Origin: Coxiellaceae bacterium
Lineage (GTDB): Bacteria; Pseudomonadota; Gammaproteobacteria; Coxiellales; Coxiellaceae
Length of the DNA: 64,000 nucleotides
Assembly (NCBI GenBank): GCA_029210045.1
Contig: JARGNX010000009.1
Coordinates: forward strand, 60,311-124,310
Direction of reading: 5' to 3'
Shown: positions 53,076 through 61,246 of the stretch, piece by piece
How the letters are laid out: each line of letters begins with the position of its first letter
How positions within the stretch are numbered: position 1 is the first letter of the stretch
The notes under the pieces: model-generated
Seen by the model: the letters and a program-made list of their open reading frames with translations, nothing else
What the model was told of the DNA's origin: nothing
Database searches by the model: none
Position numbers and translations under genes: made by a program

Positions 53076-55157
53076 TTGCGACGCTGGTTTATCATGTTGG
53101 GTATTTGTTTACTATTGCTGGGCTATGGGTGCTTGCGTATACATTTAGCATTGAGTTGGCATTTGCCGGTTAAGTGGATAGCTAAGCCTTTGACGGTGTC
53201 GGGCAGAGTGATTTCTGAGCCAACCAACCAACACGGTTTAATGCGTTTTAAATTTCAAACCGCAGTGATCAATCATCAAGCGATATATCAGGTGATACAG
53301 CTATCCTGGTTTCGTCCTCAGAGAAAAGTGGTGTTAGGTCAGCAGTGTTTGGGTGTGGTAAGTTTAAAGCCAGTACATGCGTTACGTAATCCACACACTT
53401 TGCAGAGTCGCTTATGGCTAAAATTATTTCGCTACCGTGCGCAGGGATATATTAAGCATGACCAGTGGCATTGTAAAAATACATCAACGGGTCTGCGTCA
53501 ACGACTAGTACAACAAATTCAATCTTCGATACATCAGTCGTCATTAGCGGCTTTTATTGCTGCTTTAACGGTGGGCATCCAATCCAAATTATCAACGGCT
53601 GATTGGCAGGTATTGCAGCATACGGGCACGAGTCATTTGGTGGCGATATCGGGTTTACACTTAGGATTAGTGGCATGGTTAAGTTATCAATTGATTCATT
53701 GGCTGTGGCGCTTTTCAGCGCGATTATGTTTGGTTGTTTCATCACCCAAAATAGCGGCTGGTGCTGCCATAGTGGCGATGATGTTGTATGCCATGTTGTC
53801 AGGGTTTGCGATACCCACACAGCGTGCATTGGTAATGAACACTGTCGTAATGTTGACGTTATTGTTGGCTGTTAATTGGCCGTTAAGTTGGCGATTGCTA
53901 TTGGCCGCTCTGGTGGTTTTAATTTGGCAGCCGTGGGATATTTTATCGGCAAGTTTTTGGTTGAGTTTTTCAGCGGTTAGTTGGATTGCCTATATCATGA
54001 TGCATCTGGAATCGTTGAGCAATTGGCGTGCTTGGTTACGTCTGCAGGCTTTTATAACATTAGGCTTGTTGCCACTGACGTTATATTTTTTTCATGGCTT
54101 TTCAGTGTCTGCGATCGTTGCGAATCTTATTGCGATTCCGTGGGTCAGCTTTATATTGGTGCCGACGGTCTTACTGGCATCTATTGTTGGTGTGATTCAT
54201 TTACCATGGTCGAGTGTGTTATTTAAAGTTGCTGGATGGTTATTGTGGCCCTTATGGGAGCTCTTAAAAATATTCTCGGCCTCGCCGTATTTATATATTC
54301 ATTATTGGTTGCCAAATAATTACTGCATGATTTTGCTAGTGCTATTTATGTTGTGGTTGTTTGCGCCGCGAGGTGTGCCTTATCGTTGGTTAGCGATAAT
54401 AGGCATTGCTGCTGTGTTTAGTTATCGTCAGCCACATCCCAAGGTGGGTGAGGTGTGGGGCACGATGTTAGATGTAGGGCAGGGTTTAGCGATGGTGATT
54501 CGTACGGCACATCACGTGTTGTTATATGACACTGGTCCGCGTTATCCGACAGGGTTTGATGCAGGGCAAATGATTGTGCTGCCGTATCTGCATTACTTAC
54601 ACATCAATCACATTGATCGCATCATGATTAGTCATGGTGATAATGATCATATTGGTGGGCTTAAGGCGATTTTACAAGCCATATCAGTCGATGATGTATT
54701 AACCAGTGTGCCTAAGCGTCAGGTTCATATCAAAACAACTGTACCGATTAAGTTTTGTTTCGCAGGTCAACACTGGCAGTGGGATGGTGTGCAATTTGAT
54801 GTGTTGTATCCACCGCAGGGATTGGCTTACCGAGCCAATAATAGTTCCTGTATGTTACGCATCAGTGTTAAGCATCGGCATATTCTTTTAACCGGCGATA
54901 TTGAAAAACCTGCCGAGCAGTGGCTATTAAAGCATGCTAAATATCAATTGCCGGCACAGATTTTACAGGTACCGCATCACGGTAGTCGTACTTCATCGAC
55001 GTTGGCCTTTCTCAAGGCGGTGCATCCACAGCAAGCATTAATCAGCTCAGGTTTTTATAATCACTTTCATTTTCCGCATCCCTCAGTACTAAAGCGTTAT
55101 AAGCTGCTTGGGGTAAGGGTGATAAATACAGCTCAAAGTGGATCATCACGATGGTAA
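53076..55157 (+). CDS. comEC: DNA-uptake channel protein ComEC
   Basis: Inner-membrane channel carrying single-stranded DNA into the cytoplasm during transformation. About 693 residues: N-terminal helices and DUF4131 domain, the multi-helix competence domain (HTGTSHLVAISGLHLGLVAW, ~190-440), and a metallo-beta-lactamase domain (MLDVGQGLAMVIRT, SHGDNDHIGG, HHGSRTSST). The C-terminus stops soon after RYKLLGVRVIN, slightly short. ATG 53070 lies one base after GGAG, so TTG 53076, seven bases from it, is the likelier start. The usual comEC-msbA-lpxK order is kept, but ~6 kb of accessory DNA intervenes. Confidence 0.94.
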   Translation: MRRWFIMLGICLLLLGYGCLRIHLALSWHLPVKWIAKPLTVSGRVISEPTNQHGLMRFKFQTAVINHQAIYQVIQLSWFRPQRKVVLGQQCLGVVSLKPVHALRNPHTLQSRLWLKLFRYRAQGYIKHDQWHCKNTSTGLRQRLVQQIQSSIHQSSLAAFIAALTVGIQSKLSTADWQVLQHTGTSHLVAISGLHLGLVAWLSYQLIHWLWRFSARLCLVVSSPKIAAGAAIVAMMLYAMLSGFAIPTQRALVMNTVVMLTLLLAVNWPLSWRLLLAALVVLIWQPWDILSASFWLSFSAVSWIAYIMMHLESLSNWRAWLRLQAFITLGLLPLTLYFFHGFSVSAIVANLIAIPWVSFILVPTVLLASIVGVIHLPWSSVLFKVAGWLLWPLWELLKIFSASPYLYIHYWLPNNYCMILLVLFMLWLFAPRGVPYRWLAIIGIAAVFSYRQPHPKVGEVWGTMLDVGQGLAMVIRTAHHVLLYDTGPRYPTGFDAGQMIVLPYLHYLHINHIDRIMISHGDNDHIGGLKAILQAISVDDVLTSVPKRQVHIKTTVPIKFCFAGQHWQWDGVQFDVLYPPQGLAYRANNSSCMLRISVKHRHILLTGDIEKPAEQWLLKHAKYQLPAQILQVPHHGSRTSSTLAFLKAVHPQQALISSGFYNHFHFPHPSVLKRYKLLGVRVINTAQSGSSRW

Positions 55158-55214
55158 GTTTCATTAACGCTCCTATACTGAATGATATCAATGTGTATTC
55201 ACTGGAGTGGAACG

Positions 55215-55586
55215 ATGGCAGTTTATAAGTGGTTCGTGACAATATTACTGATGGCGCCAGCGCTGGCTGTAGCCAGTGCTATAACTGGTGTGATGGAAAG
55301 CAGTATCGCTCCATCGCCTGATAGCGGTGACTCTGGTAATTCAGATGAAGTGCAAACTCTGGAGGACCAAGCACAAATGCGCAATACGGGTGAGAGTCAA
55401 GATCAACCACAGTATCAAATGCAAAATCGCTCTGTATCGAGTGGTGCATCACTAACAACGAAAGCTTCGATTAGTGCTGATGGACAGTATTACTGTCCAC
55501 CGAAACAAGGTTACGCCACACCTAATGTCAGTCCTTATCGGCCGAATGGCTATTCGCAATGCGTTTATCAGCCGTCATCACCGTAG
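55215..55586 (+). CDS. Small secreted Ser/Gln/Pro-rich protein
   Basis: A 123-residue exported protein that I do not recognise. It has a signal peptide (KWFVTILLMAPALAVASA), then a disordered region rich in Ser, Asp, Gln and Gly, and a C-terminal Tyr/Pro/Cys segment (YYCPPKQGYATPN, GYSQCVYQPSS) with two Cys. ATG 55215 is chosen because GGAG lies about nine bases upstream and it exposes the signal peptide; an in-frame ATG at 55182 does not. Its stop abuts the msbA fragment that follows. Confidence 0.65.
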   Translation: MAVYKWFVTILLMAPALAVASAITGVMESSIAPSPDSGDSGNSDEVQTLEDQAQMRNTGESQDQPQYQMQNRSVSSGASLTTKASISADGQYYCPPKQGYATPNVSPYRPNGYSQCVYQPSSP

Positions 55587-55888
55587 TCATTTTTATCATC
55601 AACAATCGTCGGGTCATATTTTGTTAACCATTGTATATAACGTAGAGCAAGTGGCAGAAGCTGGTTCGAATGCGTTGTTGATTTTATTGCGTGAATTAGC
55701 ATTAGCCGTTGGTTTAGTGGTGGTGATGTTTGTGATTAGTTGGCGGTTGATCTTATTGTTTGTTGTGTTAGGTCCGGTGTTAGTCTGGGTAATTAAAATA
55801 ACCAGTAGCCGTATGCTTCGTCTCAGTGGTGACGTGCAAAAAACCGTCGGTGATATTATTCATGTGGCGGAAGAGAGTATTGACAGCG
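55586..55888 (+). pseudogene. Internal fragment of a second msbA gene
   Basis: About 100 codons (FYHQQSSGHILLTIVYNVEQ to HVAEESID) match the intact msbA at about 61590-61892, residues ~116-216 of MsbA. By hand count ~62 of ~300 aligned bases differ, most at synonymous positions; about 17 of 103 residues differ. There is no start, no ABC ATPase half and no N-terminal helices, so it cannot be functional. The synonymous bias indicates that it diverged while still selected as a protein, then was truncated. It marks the left edge of the DNA inserted between comEC and msbA. Confidence 0.88.
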
Positions 55889-55929
55889 CTAGTACCGAAG
55901 CCACGAGTAAACTTAACCCGATTTCATTG

Positions 55930-56030
55930 TGAGGTACGTCATGACGAGATAATCGACGACAGACGCACAGAAGGCGAGGGTCGGTCAGCGATGACTTGGG
56001 CGCATGGCTTAAAGCGGGTGTTGGGGTAAT
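55930..56030 (+). pseudogene. Possible transposase remnant (IS91-like C-terminal motif)
   Basis: In the frame ending at 56029, RRTEGEGRSAMTWAHGLKRV resembles the (A/L)MTWAQRLKRVF motif near the C-terminus of IS91-family transposases; a stop follows at once. No start, catalytic residues or ends are visible. The whole gap 55889-56257 otherwise holds no gene that I can support. The match is from memory of the motif and is short, so confidence is low. Confidence 0.35.
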
Positions 56031-56263
56031 CTCAAGAGCATCTTTATTCTACTTATAAGCCTAAGTATATTGCCGCATGGTGTTTAGATGCCGTAAGCCA
56101 ACAGGGTTATTAGATGGTGGCGAACTATTATCTGAAATAGTTATTTTTGCCAATCGAGTATTTATAAAATAGATATTAAATAAATTACGTTTATTTTAAT
56201 ATTGTTTTAAGTTGCGGTGGCTACACTAGCTTTAAGAAAATCCATTTTTTAAAAGGTATGTGT

Positions 56264-58045
56264 ATGAGATGTTTAGGTGCTAGTGCAGAAGCTGGTGGGG
56301 TGGCGTTAGTGAAAAAAAGGCTGGGTTTGTTTTGTGATCCACTGACTGTTGTTGCTGAATATTTATCAGTTACAGATAGGTCTGGTTTGTTTTGTTCTAT
56401 TGAGCTTGCTAGAGAGTTAACTGGACCCGTTAATGTAACCACATTAAGGAAAGTTTTCCCAGAGCTTTCAGCTGAGCTTGAGAAACAGCATAAGGGTGAG
56501 GCAGATTACCGTTGGGTGATTGGTGAATTAAGAACTTTATACCAAAAATATTACGCTATTCACCCAGGTGATGAGCCAAGTGAACAACGAAGAAAAAACT
56601 TACTCTGGTATGCTCGTACTGGAAATTGGGGCAAATTTTTTTCGGCGTCGCCAACGCTTATTGAGTTGATGGCCACATGTGATAAAGGCATGCCCAAGCA
56701 AGAATATCTGATGGGCTTGATACTCTCTAAACGCGGACGTTCATGGCTTGATAGCATATATCAAAAGCTAGCGATACCAAAGTTTAAGACGTCTGCTGAT
56801 GATGATTTTTTAGATGTCAGTAGAGTCGATGATGATGAAGCACAGTTGCTGCATTGGGCTGTGGCGTGTAATCAGATTGAAAGAGTGATTAACTTAGTAG
56901 CTGTAGGTGTTGCTGTTAATCAAGCAATAACAGGTGGCGCTACAGCGCTTGTTGTTGCAGCGCTATATGGTCATAATGAAGTAGTAAAGAGCTTATTGGC
57001 AGCAGCTGGAACAGAGGTTAATAAAGCAATGCCAGATGGCGCTACAGCGCTTTATATGGCAGCACAGAATGGTCATAGTGAAGTAGTAAAGAGCTTATTG
57101 GCAGCAGCTGGAATAGCGATTAATCAAGCAGGGCCAGATGGTACTTCAGCGCTTTATATTGCAGCACAAAAAGGTCACAGTGAAGTAGTAAAGATTTTAT
57201 TGGTAGCACTTGGAATAGCGGTTAATCAAGCAAAGACAAATGGCGCTACAGCGCTTTATATGGCAGCACAGAATGGTCATAGTGAAGTAGTAAAGAGCTT
57301 ATTGGCAGCACCTGGAATAGCGGTTAATCAAGCAAAGACAAATGGCGCTACAGCGCTTTATATTGCGGCGCAATTTGGTCATCTTGATGTGGTGAAAGCT
57401 TTATTGTTAGCCGAGGGCATCCAGGTAAATAAAACCATGCAAGATGGCGCTACAGCGCTTTATATTGCAGCGCAATTTGGTCATCTTGATGTGGTGAAAG
57501 CTTTATTGTTAGCCGAGGGCATCCAGGTAAATAAAACCATGCAAGATGGCGCTACAGCGCTTTATATTGCAGCACAAAAAGGTCACAGTGAAGTAGTAAA
57601 GAGCTTATTGGCAGCACCTGGAATAGCGATTAATCAAGCAAGGCTAGATGGTACTACGGCGCTTTATATTGCAGCACAAAAAGGTCACAGTGAAGTAGTA
57701 AAGAGCTTGTTGGCAGCACCTGGAATAGCGATTAATCAAGTAATTACAGATGGTGTTACAGCGCCTTTTATTGCAGCGCAGAATGGTCATAGTGAAGTAG
57801 TTGCAATATTGCCATTCAATGATATCCCTTTACAGCGTACAGCTTTAGCCCTTAAAACTTTTGTTAGTAATAAAGGGGTTGAGATTAAGGCTCGTATGCG
57901 TGCGCACATTGGTGATGTGGCAGATGATGCTACGGTTGAAATTACTGCAATCGAAATAGCTGGAATTATGGGGCATGATGATATTGTTTGTGAATTAGAA
58001 GCGAAAAGAATGTCACAGTCGCTAGGATGTTACCCTACGATTTAA
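56264..58045 (+). CDS. Ankyrin-repeat protein with possible F-box-like N-terminus
   Basis: A 593-residue cytosolic-type protein without signal peptide. After ~190 residues come about ten ankyrin repeats (~200-515), each near the consensus DGATALYIAAQ-GHSEVVKSLLAA-GI-VNQA, of 33-34 residues. The first ~50 residues (DPLTVVAEYLSVTDRSGLF) loosely resemble an F-box. ATG 56264 lies seven bases from AAAAGG; ATG 56258 is too close. Two repeats are almost identical at DNA level, implying recent expansion. Ankyrin proteins of intracellular bacteria are often secreted host-binding effectors; that role is inferred here. Confidence 0.9.
   Translation: MRCLGASAEAGGVALVKKRLGLFCDPLTVVAEYLSVTDRSGLFCSIELARELTGPVNVTTLRKVFPELSAELEKQHKGEADYRWVIGELRTLYQKYYAIHPGDEPSEQRRKNLLWYARTGNWGKFFSASPTLIELMATCDKGMPKQEYLMGLILSKRGRSWLDSIYQKLAIPKFKTSADDDFLDVSRVDDDEAQLLHWAVACNQIERVINLVAVGVAVNQAITGGATALVVAALYGHNEVVKSLLAAAGTEVNKAMPDGATALYMAAQNGHSEVVKSLLAAAGIAINQAGPDGTSALYIAAQKGHSEVVKILLVALGIAVNQAKTNGATALYMAAQNGHSEVVKSLLAAPGIAVNQAKTNGATALYIAAQFGHLDVVKALLLAEGIQVNKTMQDGATALYIAAQFGHLDVVKALLLAEGIQVNKTMQDGATALYIAAQKGHSEVVKSLLAAPGIAINQARLDGTTALYIAAQKGHSEVVKSLLAAPGIAINQVITDGVTAPFIAAQNGHSEVVAILPFNDIPLQRTALALKTFVSNKGVEIKARMRAHIGDVADDATVEITAIEIAGIMGHDDIVCELEAKRMSQSLGCYPTI
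57344..57547 (+). repeat. 102-bp tandem repeat inside the ankyrin gene
   Basis: Two adjacent 102-base units (57344-57445 and 57446-57547), each encoding a 34-residue ankyrin repeat with FGHLDVVKALLLAEGIQVNK, are nearly identical, differing at GCGGCG/GCAGCG. Neighbouring units share long identical stretches as well. Recent slippage or unequal crossing-over is likely. Confidence 0.9.
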
Positions 58046-58070
58046 TTGGGTTCTACTTATAAGCTTGTTG

Positions 58071-59033
58071 CTAAAATAAACTCAATTGCTCTTGAAAGTG
58101 GCTTAATTGCTGCTGCCAATACCTCTCCGTATTAAACCAAGGAAAGCTGCGAGGAAAAGCGCTATCATTCCAACGTTTAGCCAACCAACCATTGTAATGG
58201 ATCATGCGCAGTGAGCGCAGCGCTTCAATCAGGTAAAGTTCATCTCTATTGAAGTCATTAAACTCCGTATACCCTTCTAAAATTGCATTAATTTGTACTT
58301 CCTGCTGCTCTTGCTCACTGGATAACAACATCCATAGATCTTGAATCGCTGGCCCCATTAAGCAATCATCAAAATCTACAATGTGAGGCCTGTCTAAATT
58401 CCATAAGATATTCCCAGTATGGCAATCGCCATGTAATCGTATATTAGAAACCTTGCCCACCGCCTGATAGCGTAAGGCTATTTTCTCTAATAGGCCTTCA
58501 ATGATCGGACAGAAGCTTTTTTGAATGTTCTGTGGGATAAATTCATGCTCTATTAAAAATTGATAGGGTTGGTGACCATAACTATCGATATTCAATTCTA
58601 TGCGATGCTGGAAACCACGTAATTTACCAAAAGCATGTATGCGACCAATAAAGCGCCCCATCCAGGCTAAATGATCCAGTCTATCAAGCTCAATCGTTCT
58701 ACCACCCCTGCATGGATAGAGAGCAAATAAAAAATCAGCATAACGATGCAAGGTGTCTCCATTGTCATCACGAATGGGGGCAACCACCGGAATTTCTTCA
58801 GCAGCAAGATCTAAGGTAAACTGGTGTTCTTCGATGATCGCATCAAAACTCCAACGATGTGGACGATAAAACTTAGCAATGATCGGAGACTCATCATTAA
58901 TACCTATTTGGAAAACTCTGTTTTCATAGCTATTCAGTGTCAAAAAGCAGCCATCACAGCGATAACCAACGCTTTCAATGGCGTTCATCATTAAGCTAGG
59001 GTCTAGGCTGCTGTAGGGGTTGTGCTTATCCAA
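58071..59033 (-). CDS. srkA: Stress response kinase A (YihE/RdoA family)
   Basis: Soluble protein kinase-like phosphotransferase related to E. coli SrkA, which counters stress-induced cell death. The chain of ~320 residues matches it closely: LNSYENRVFQI, KFYRPHRWSFDAIIEEHQF, VAPI, the catalytic loop LHGDCHTGNILW and metal motif DFDDCLMGPAIQDLWMLL, then SLRMIHYNGWLAKRW. I prefer TTG 59033 because GAGG lies eight bases before it and the start then aligns with E. coli SrkA; an in-frame ATG at 59084 adds 17 residues without a ribosome site. It is leftward between two rightward ankyrin genes. Confidence 0.93.
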   Translation of the reverse strand: MDKHNPYSSLDPSLMMNAIESVGYRCDGCFLTLNSYENRVFQIGINDESPIIAKFYRPHRWSFDAIIEEHQFTLDLAAEEIPVVAPIRDDNGDTLHRYADFLFALYPCRGGRTIELDRLDHLAWMGRFIGRIHAFGKLRGFQHRIELNIDSYGHQPYQFLIEHEFIPQNIQKSFCPIIEGLLEKIALRYQAVGKVSNIRLHGDCHTGNILWNLDRPHIVDFDDCLMGPAIQDLWMLLSSEQEQQEVQINAILEGYTEFNDFNRDELYLIEALRSLRMIHYNGWLAKRWNDSAFPRSFPWFNTERYWQQQLSHFQEQLSLF

Positions 59034-59289
59034 TAGGATTTCCTCGTACAAAATAGCCGCAGTATAAATTACAGTGTTGTGCAAGGCAAATACGATGAAC
59101 AGGTTCTTTCACACCTTGTATCTTGATATAACCGTTTTTTTTGTTGTTAAGTTGAATTAAATATTATCCAGTTATCAACTCTACTAATAAATAGTAATAA
59201 AAATAAACCGTTTTTGTTTATGCGTACGTATAAGTATAGTGACTTCATGGTATAAGCAATTATGAACAATGGGTTGATAGGTATTAAAC

Positions 59290-60663
59290 ATGATCAAAGA
59301 ATTATATGATGCAGCGCGTGACGGTAATGTAGAAGCGGTCAATACGTTTATAGCTGATGGAGTTGACGTCAATCAAGTTGGGAGTAGAACAGGTGCAACA
59401 CCGTTATACATTGCCGCCCAAGAGGGGCATGCAGATGTAGTTGGACAGCTTTTAGCCGCCGATGCTGATGTTGAGCGAGCGTTTATAAATGGTTCAACAG
59501 CGTTATTTATTGCTGCTCAACAGGGGCATGAAGAAGTAGTGGCGTTGCTTTTGTTAGCAAAGGCTGATTTCAATCAAGCCAGGGAGGATGATGTAACGCC
59601 GTTATCTAAGGCTGCCGAAAATGGTTATGCAGATGTGGTTGCACAGCTTTTAGCAGCAGGTGCTGATGTTAATCAAGCGGCGAAAGCTGGTCAAACACCA
59701 TTATCTGTTGCCACCTATAATAAGCGTAATGATGTAATTAAGTTATTGCATCTGCATGGTGCAGGATCATCATTAAGTACTTTTAGAGAGGATTTGTGGT
59801 GCACACGTAGGTGTCGACCAAACCATATTGAAAACAGCTTATTAAAGATAATTACGACTTATAGAAATTTGCTAAATATTAAGCGTGTATTAGGTATTAG
59901 TAAAGCACGTGAGCATAAAGTGAGTGCAGCAGATAAGTTAATCAATGTATTGCAACAAGATGATAAACCAAAAATACTTTATTTAACCCCAAATGACATA
60001 TTTGTACTAAAAGAGAGAGGAAGCGCATTGGCTATTTTGTATGAGGTGTTTATGGAAAAATATCCAAGTTGTGTGATTTGCATTCAAGGTTCTCATGCAG
60101 AGCATGAACCCTCGGCACCACAAGAGCCGCCGCCTAGCTATGCTGATGTAATGAGTGATAAAAGTAGTGTTGTGCGCTTGTCTGAGATAGCGCCTGTTCA
60201 GTTGTCGCAACAACGGTCCATTACTAAGTGTGACGTGAATAATGAGACTAAGGGCAATAGCGAAAATAGTTCTAAGGATGCAGAAAGTCATGATGAATGG
60301 ATGGCCAATTTAGGCCGAATAACCAAGCCATATCGCCACGTGGAAGTAGTATTCGACGGCGTTCCCATAGAGACGGAAGTGGCAATTCCACTAACGCTAG
60401 AACAACTTGTGGAAAATCAATCTAATCATAAAGAGCAGAAAAAAGTAAACTCACATGTTGTCAATGTGGTAGGCAGTGAAGAGCAGAGAAGAAAAGCAAA
60501 GTTAGCGGCTTATGAAAGATCTCAGCAAAAGACGGTTAAGCAAGATCAACTGCGAAGATTAAATGCAGTGCGCTTATGGATGGATAGAGGAAGGCATGCT
60601 GATGCCATCAGTAACAAGCCAAAGCGAGCGGCAATAGTGCCTGCGGTAATCTACAAAAAATAA
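59290..60663 (+). CDS. Ankyrin-repeat protein with PPxY motif
   Basis: A 457-residue protein without signal peptide. Four to five ankyrin repeats occupy ~1-160 (TGATPLYIAAQEGHADVVGQLLAADAD and others). The rest is polar: a basic helical stretch (~175-250), a proline-rich segment with PPPSY at 280-284 followed by ADVM, a WW-domain-binding PPxY motif, and a Lys/Arg-rich end. PPxY motifs recruit NEDD4-type ubiquitin ligases in eukaryotes and are rare by design in bacteria. GATAGG precedes ATG 59290. It is a likely host-directed protein, by inference. Confidence 0.88.
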   Translation: MIKELYDAARDGNVEAVNTFIADGVDVNQVGSRTGATPLYIAAQEGHADVVGQLLAADADVERAFINGSTALFIAAQQGHEEVVALLLLAKADFNQAREDDVTPLSKAAENGYADVVAQLLAAGADVNQAAKAGQTPLSVATYNKRNDVIKLLHLHGAGSSLSTFREDLWCTRRCRPNHIENSLLKIITTYRNLLNIKRVLGISKAREHKVSAADKLINVLQQDDKPKILYLTPNDIFVLKERGSALAILYEVFMEKYPSCVICIQGSHAEHEPSAPQEPPPSYADVMSDKSSVVRLSEIAPVQLSQQRSITKCDVNNETKGNSENSSKDAESHDEWMANLGRITKPYRHVEVVFDGVPIETEVAIPLTLEQLVENQSNHKEQKKVNSHVVNVVGSEEQRRKAKLAAYERSQQKTVKQDQLRRLNAVRLWMDRGRHADAISNKPKRAAIVPAVIYKK

Positions 60664-60750
60664 ACCGTCATGTTATGAATCGTTATAATGTTCGTTAGTG
60701 TTGTTGTTGGTAGGCGTAAGGTCAATATAAATAAATTTTGAGGTAAAGCT

Positions 60751-61089
60751 ATGCGTAATTGTGCTCAGTCAATATATCGTGCTGGTGTTCGTGTCAGTGA
60801 GGTGGGTGTTGTTGTAGTTGCTGGTGTTTCGGGTGGTGTCTGTGGCGCGGTAGTCGGAGTTGTGGCAGGTTCAATAGTGGGTGGGGCAGCGAATGAGCCG
60901 GGTTATGGTGCTGTGGGCGGTGCTGTTATTGGTTTTCTAGCTGGTGCAGTGATGGGGGCAAGCTTTGGCTCTCGGGCGATGCGCCGTGAAATCGACTCAG
61001 ATGCACGGGTGGTGGATACACCGCAAGAGCCACTGATATTGGCTGAAGAAAGTGAGGCTTCAATGCACGGTGGTTTTTTTTGTTGTTAA
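60751..61089 (+). CDS. Small glycine-zipper membrane protein
   Basis: A 112-residue protein of unknown function. The middle (~15-75) is almost entirely Gly, Ala and Val in glycine-zipper spacing (GVSGGVCGAVVGVVAGSIVGG, then GAVGGAVIGFLAGAVMG), predicting a tightly packed helical hairpin in a membrane. The C-terminal 35 residues are acidic and polar and end in GGFFCC. GAGG lies upstream of ATG 60751. Similar glycine-zipper proteins insert in outer or host membranes; no such role can be shown. A 157-base gap separates it from msbA. Confidence 0.65.
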   Translation: MRNCAQSIYRAGVRVSEVGVVVVAGVSGGVCGAVVGVVAGSIVGGAANEPGYGAVGGAVIGFLAGAVMGASFGSRAMRREIDSDARVVDTPQEPLILAEESEASMHGGFFCC

Positions 61090-61205
61090 GTTGAAACACA
61101 GACCGCCCAAGTAATCGAGGAATTCATAAGGCAGTCTAGGGAAGAAGAGCCATCGACATTGCACAGTTCGGTTTATTTTATCAAGACTTGACCATTTTTT
61201 TTCTG

Positions 61206-61231
61206 TATAATGCGTCACTGACAAAGTGACG
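61206..61231 (+). promoter_or_regulatory. msbA -10 box with adjacent perfect dyad
   Basis: TATAAT (61206-61211) is followed directly by CGTCACT (61213-61219) and AGTGACG (61225-61231), a perfect 7-base dyad with a 5-base spacer at the expected transcription start. This is the arrangement of a repressor operator. No -35 box at proper spacing is seen. Confidence 0.55.
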
Positions 61232-61246
61232 TATGGGTGAGCTAAG

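Noticed and set aside
56047..58064. 14-base direct repeats TTCTACTTATAAGC at 56047-56060 and 58051-58064 flanking the ankyrin gene
   Set aside because: A pair this long is expected by chance several times in 64 kb, and no mobile gene lies between them.
61188..61211. TTGACC and TATAAT as a full sigma-70 promoter for msbA
   Set aside because: The spacer is only 12 bases; just the -10 box is kept.
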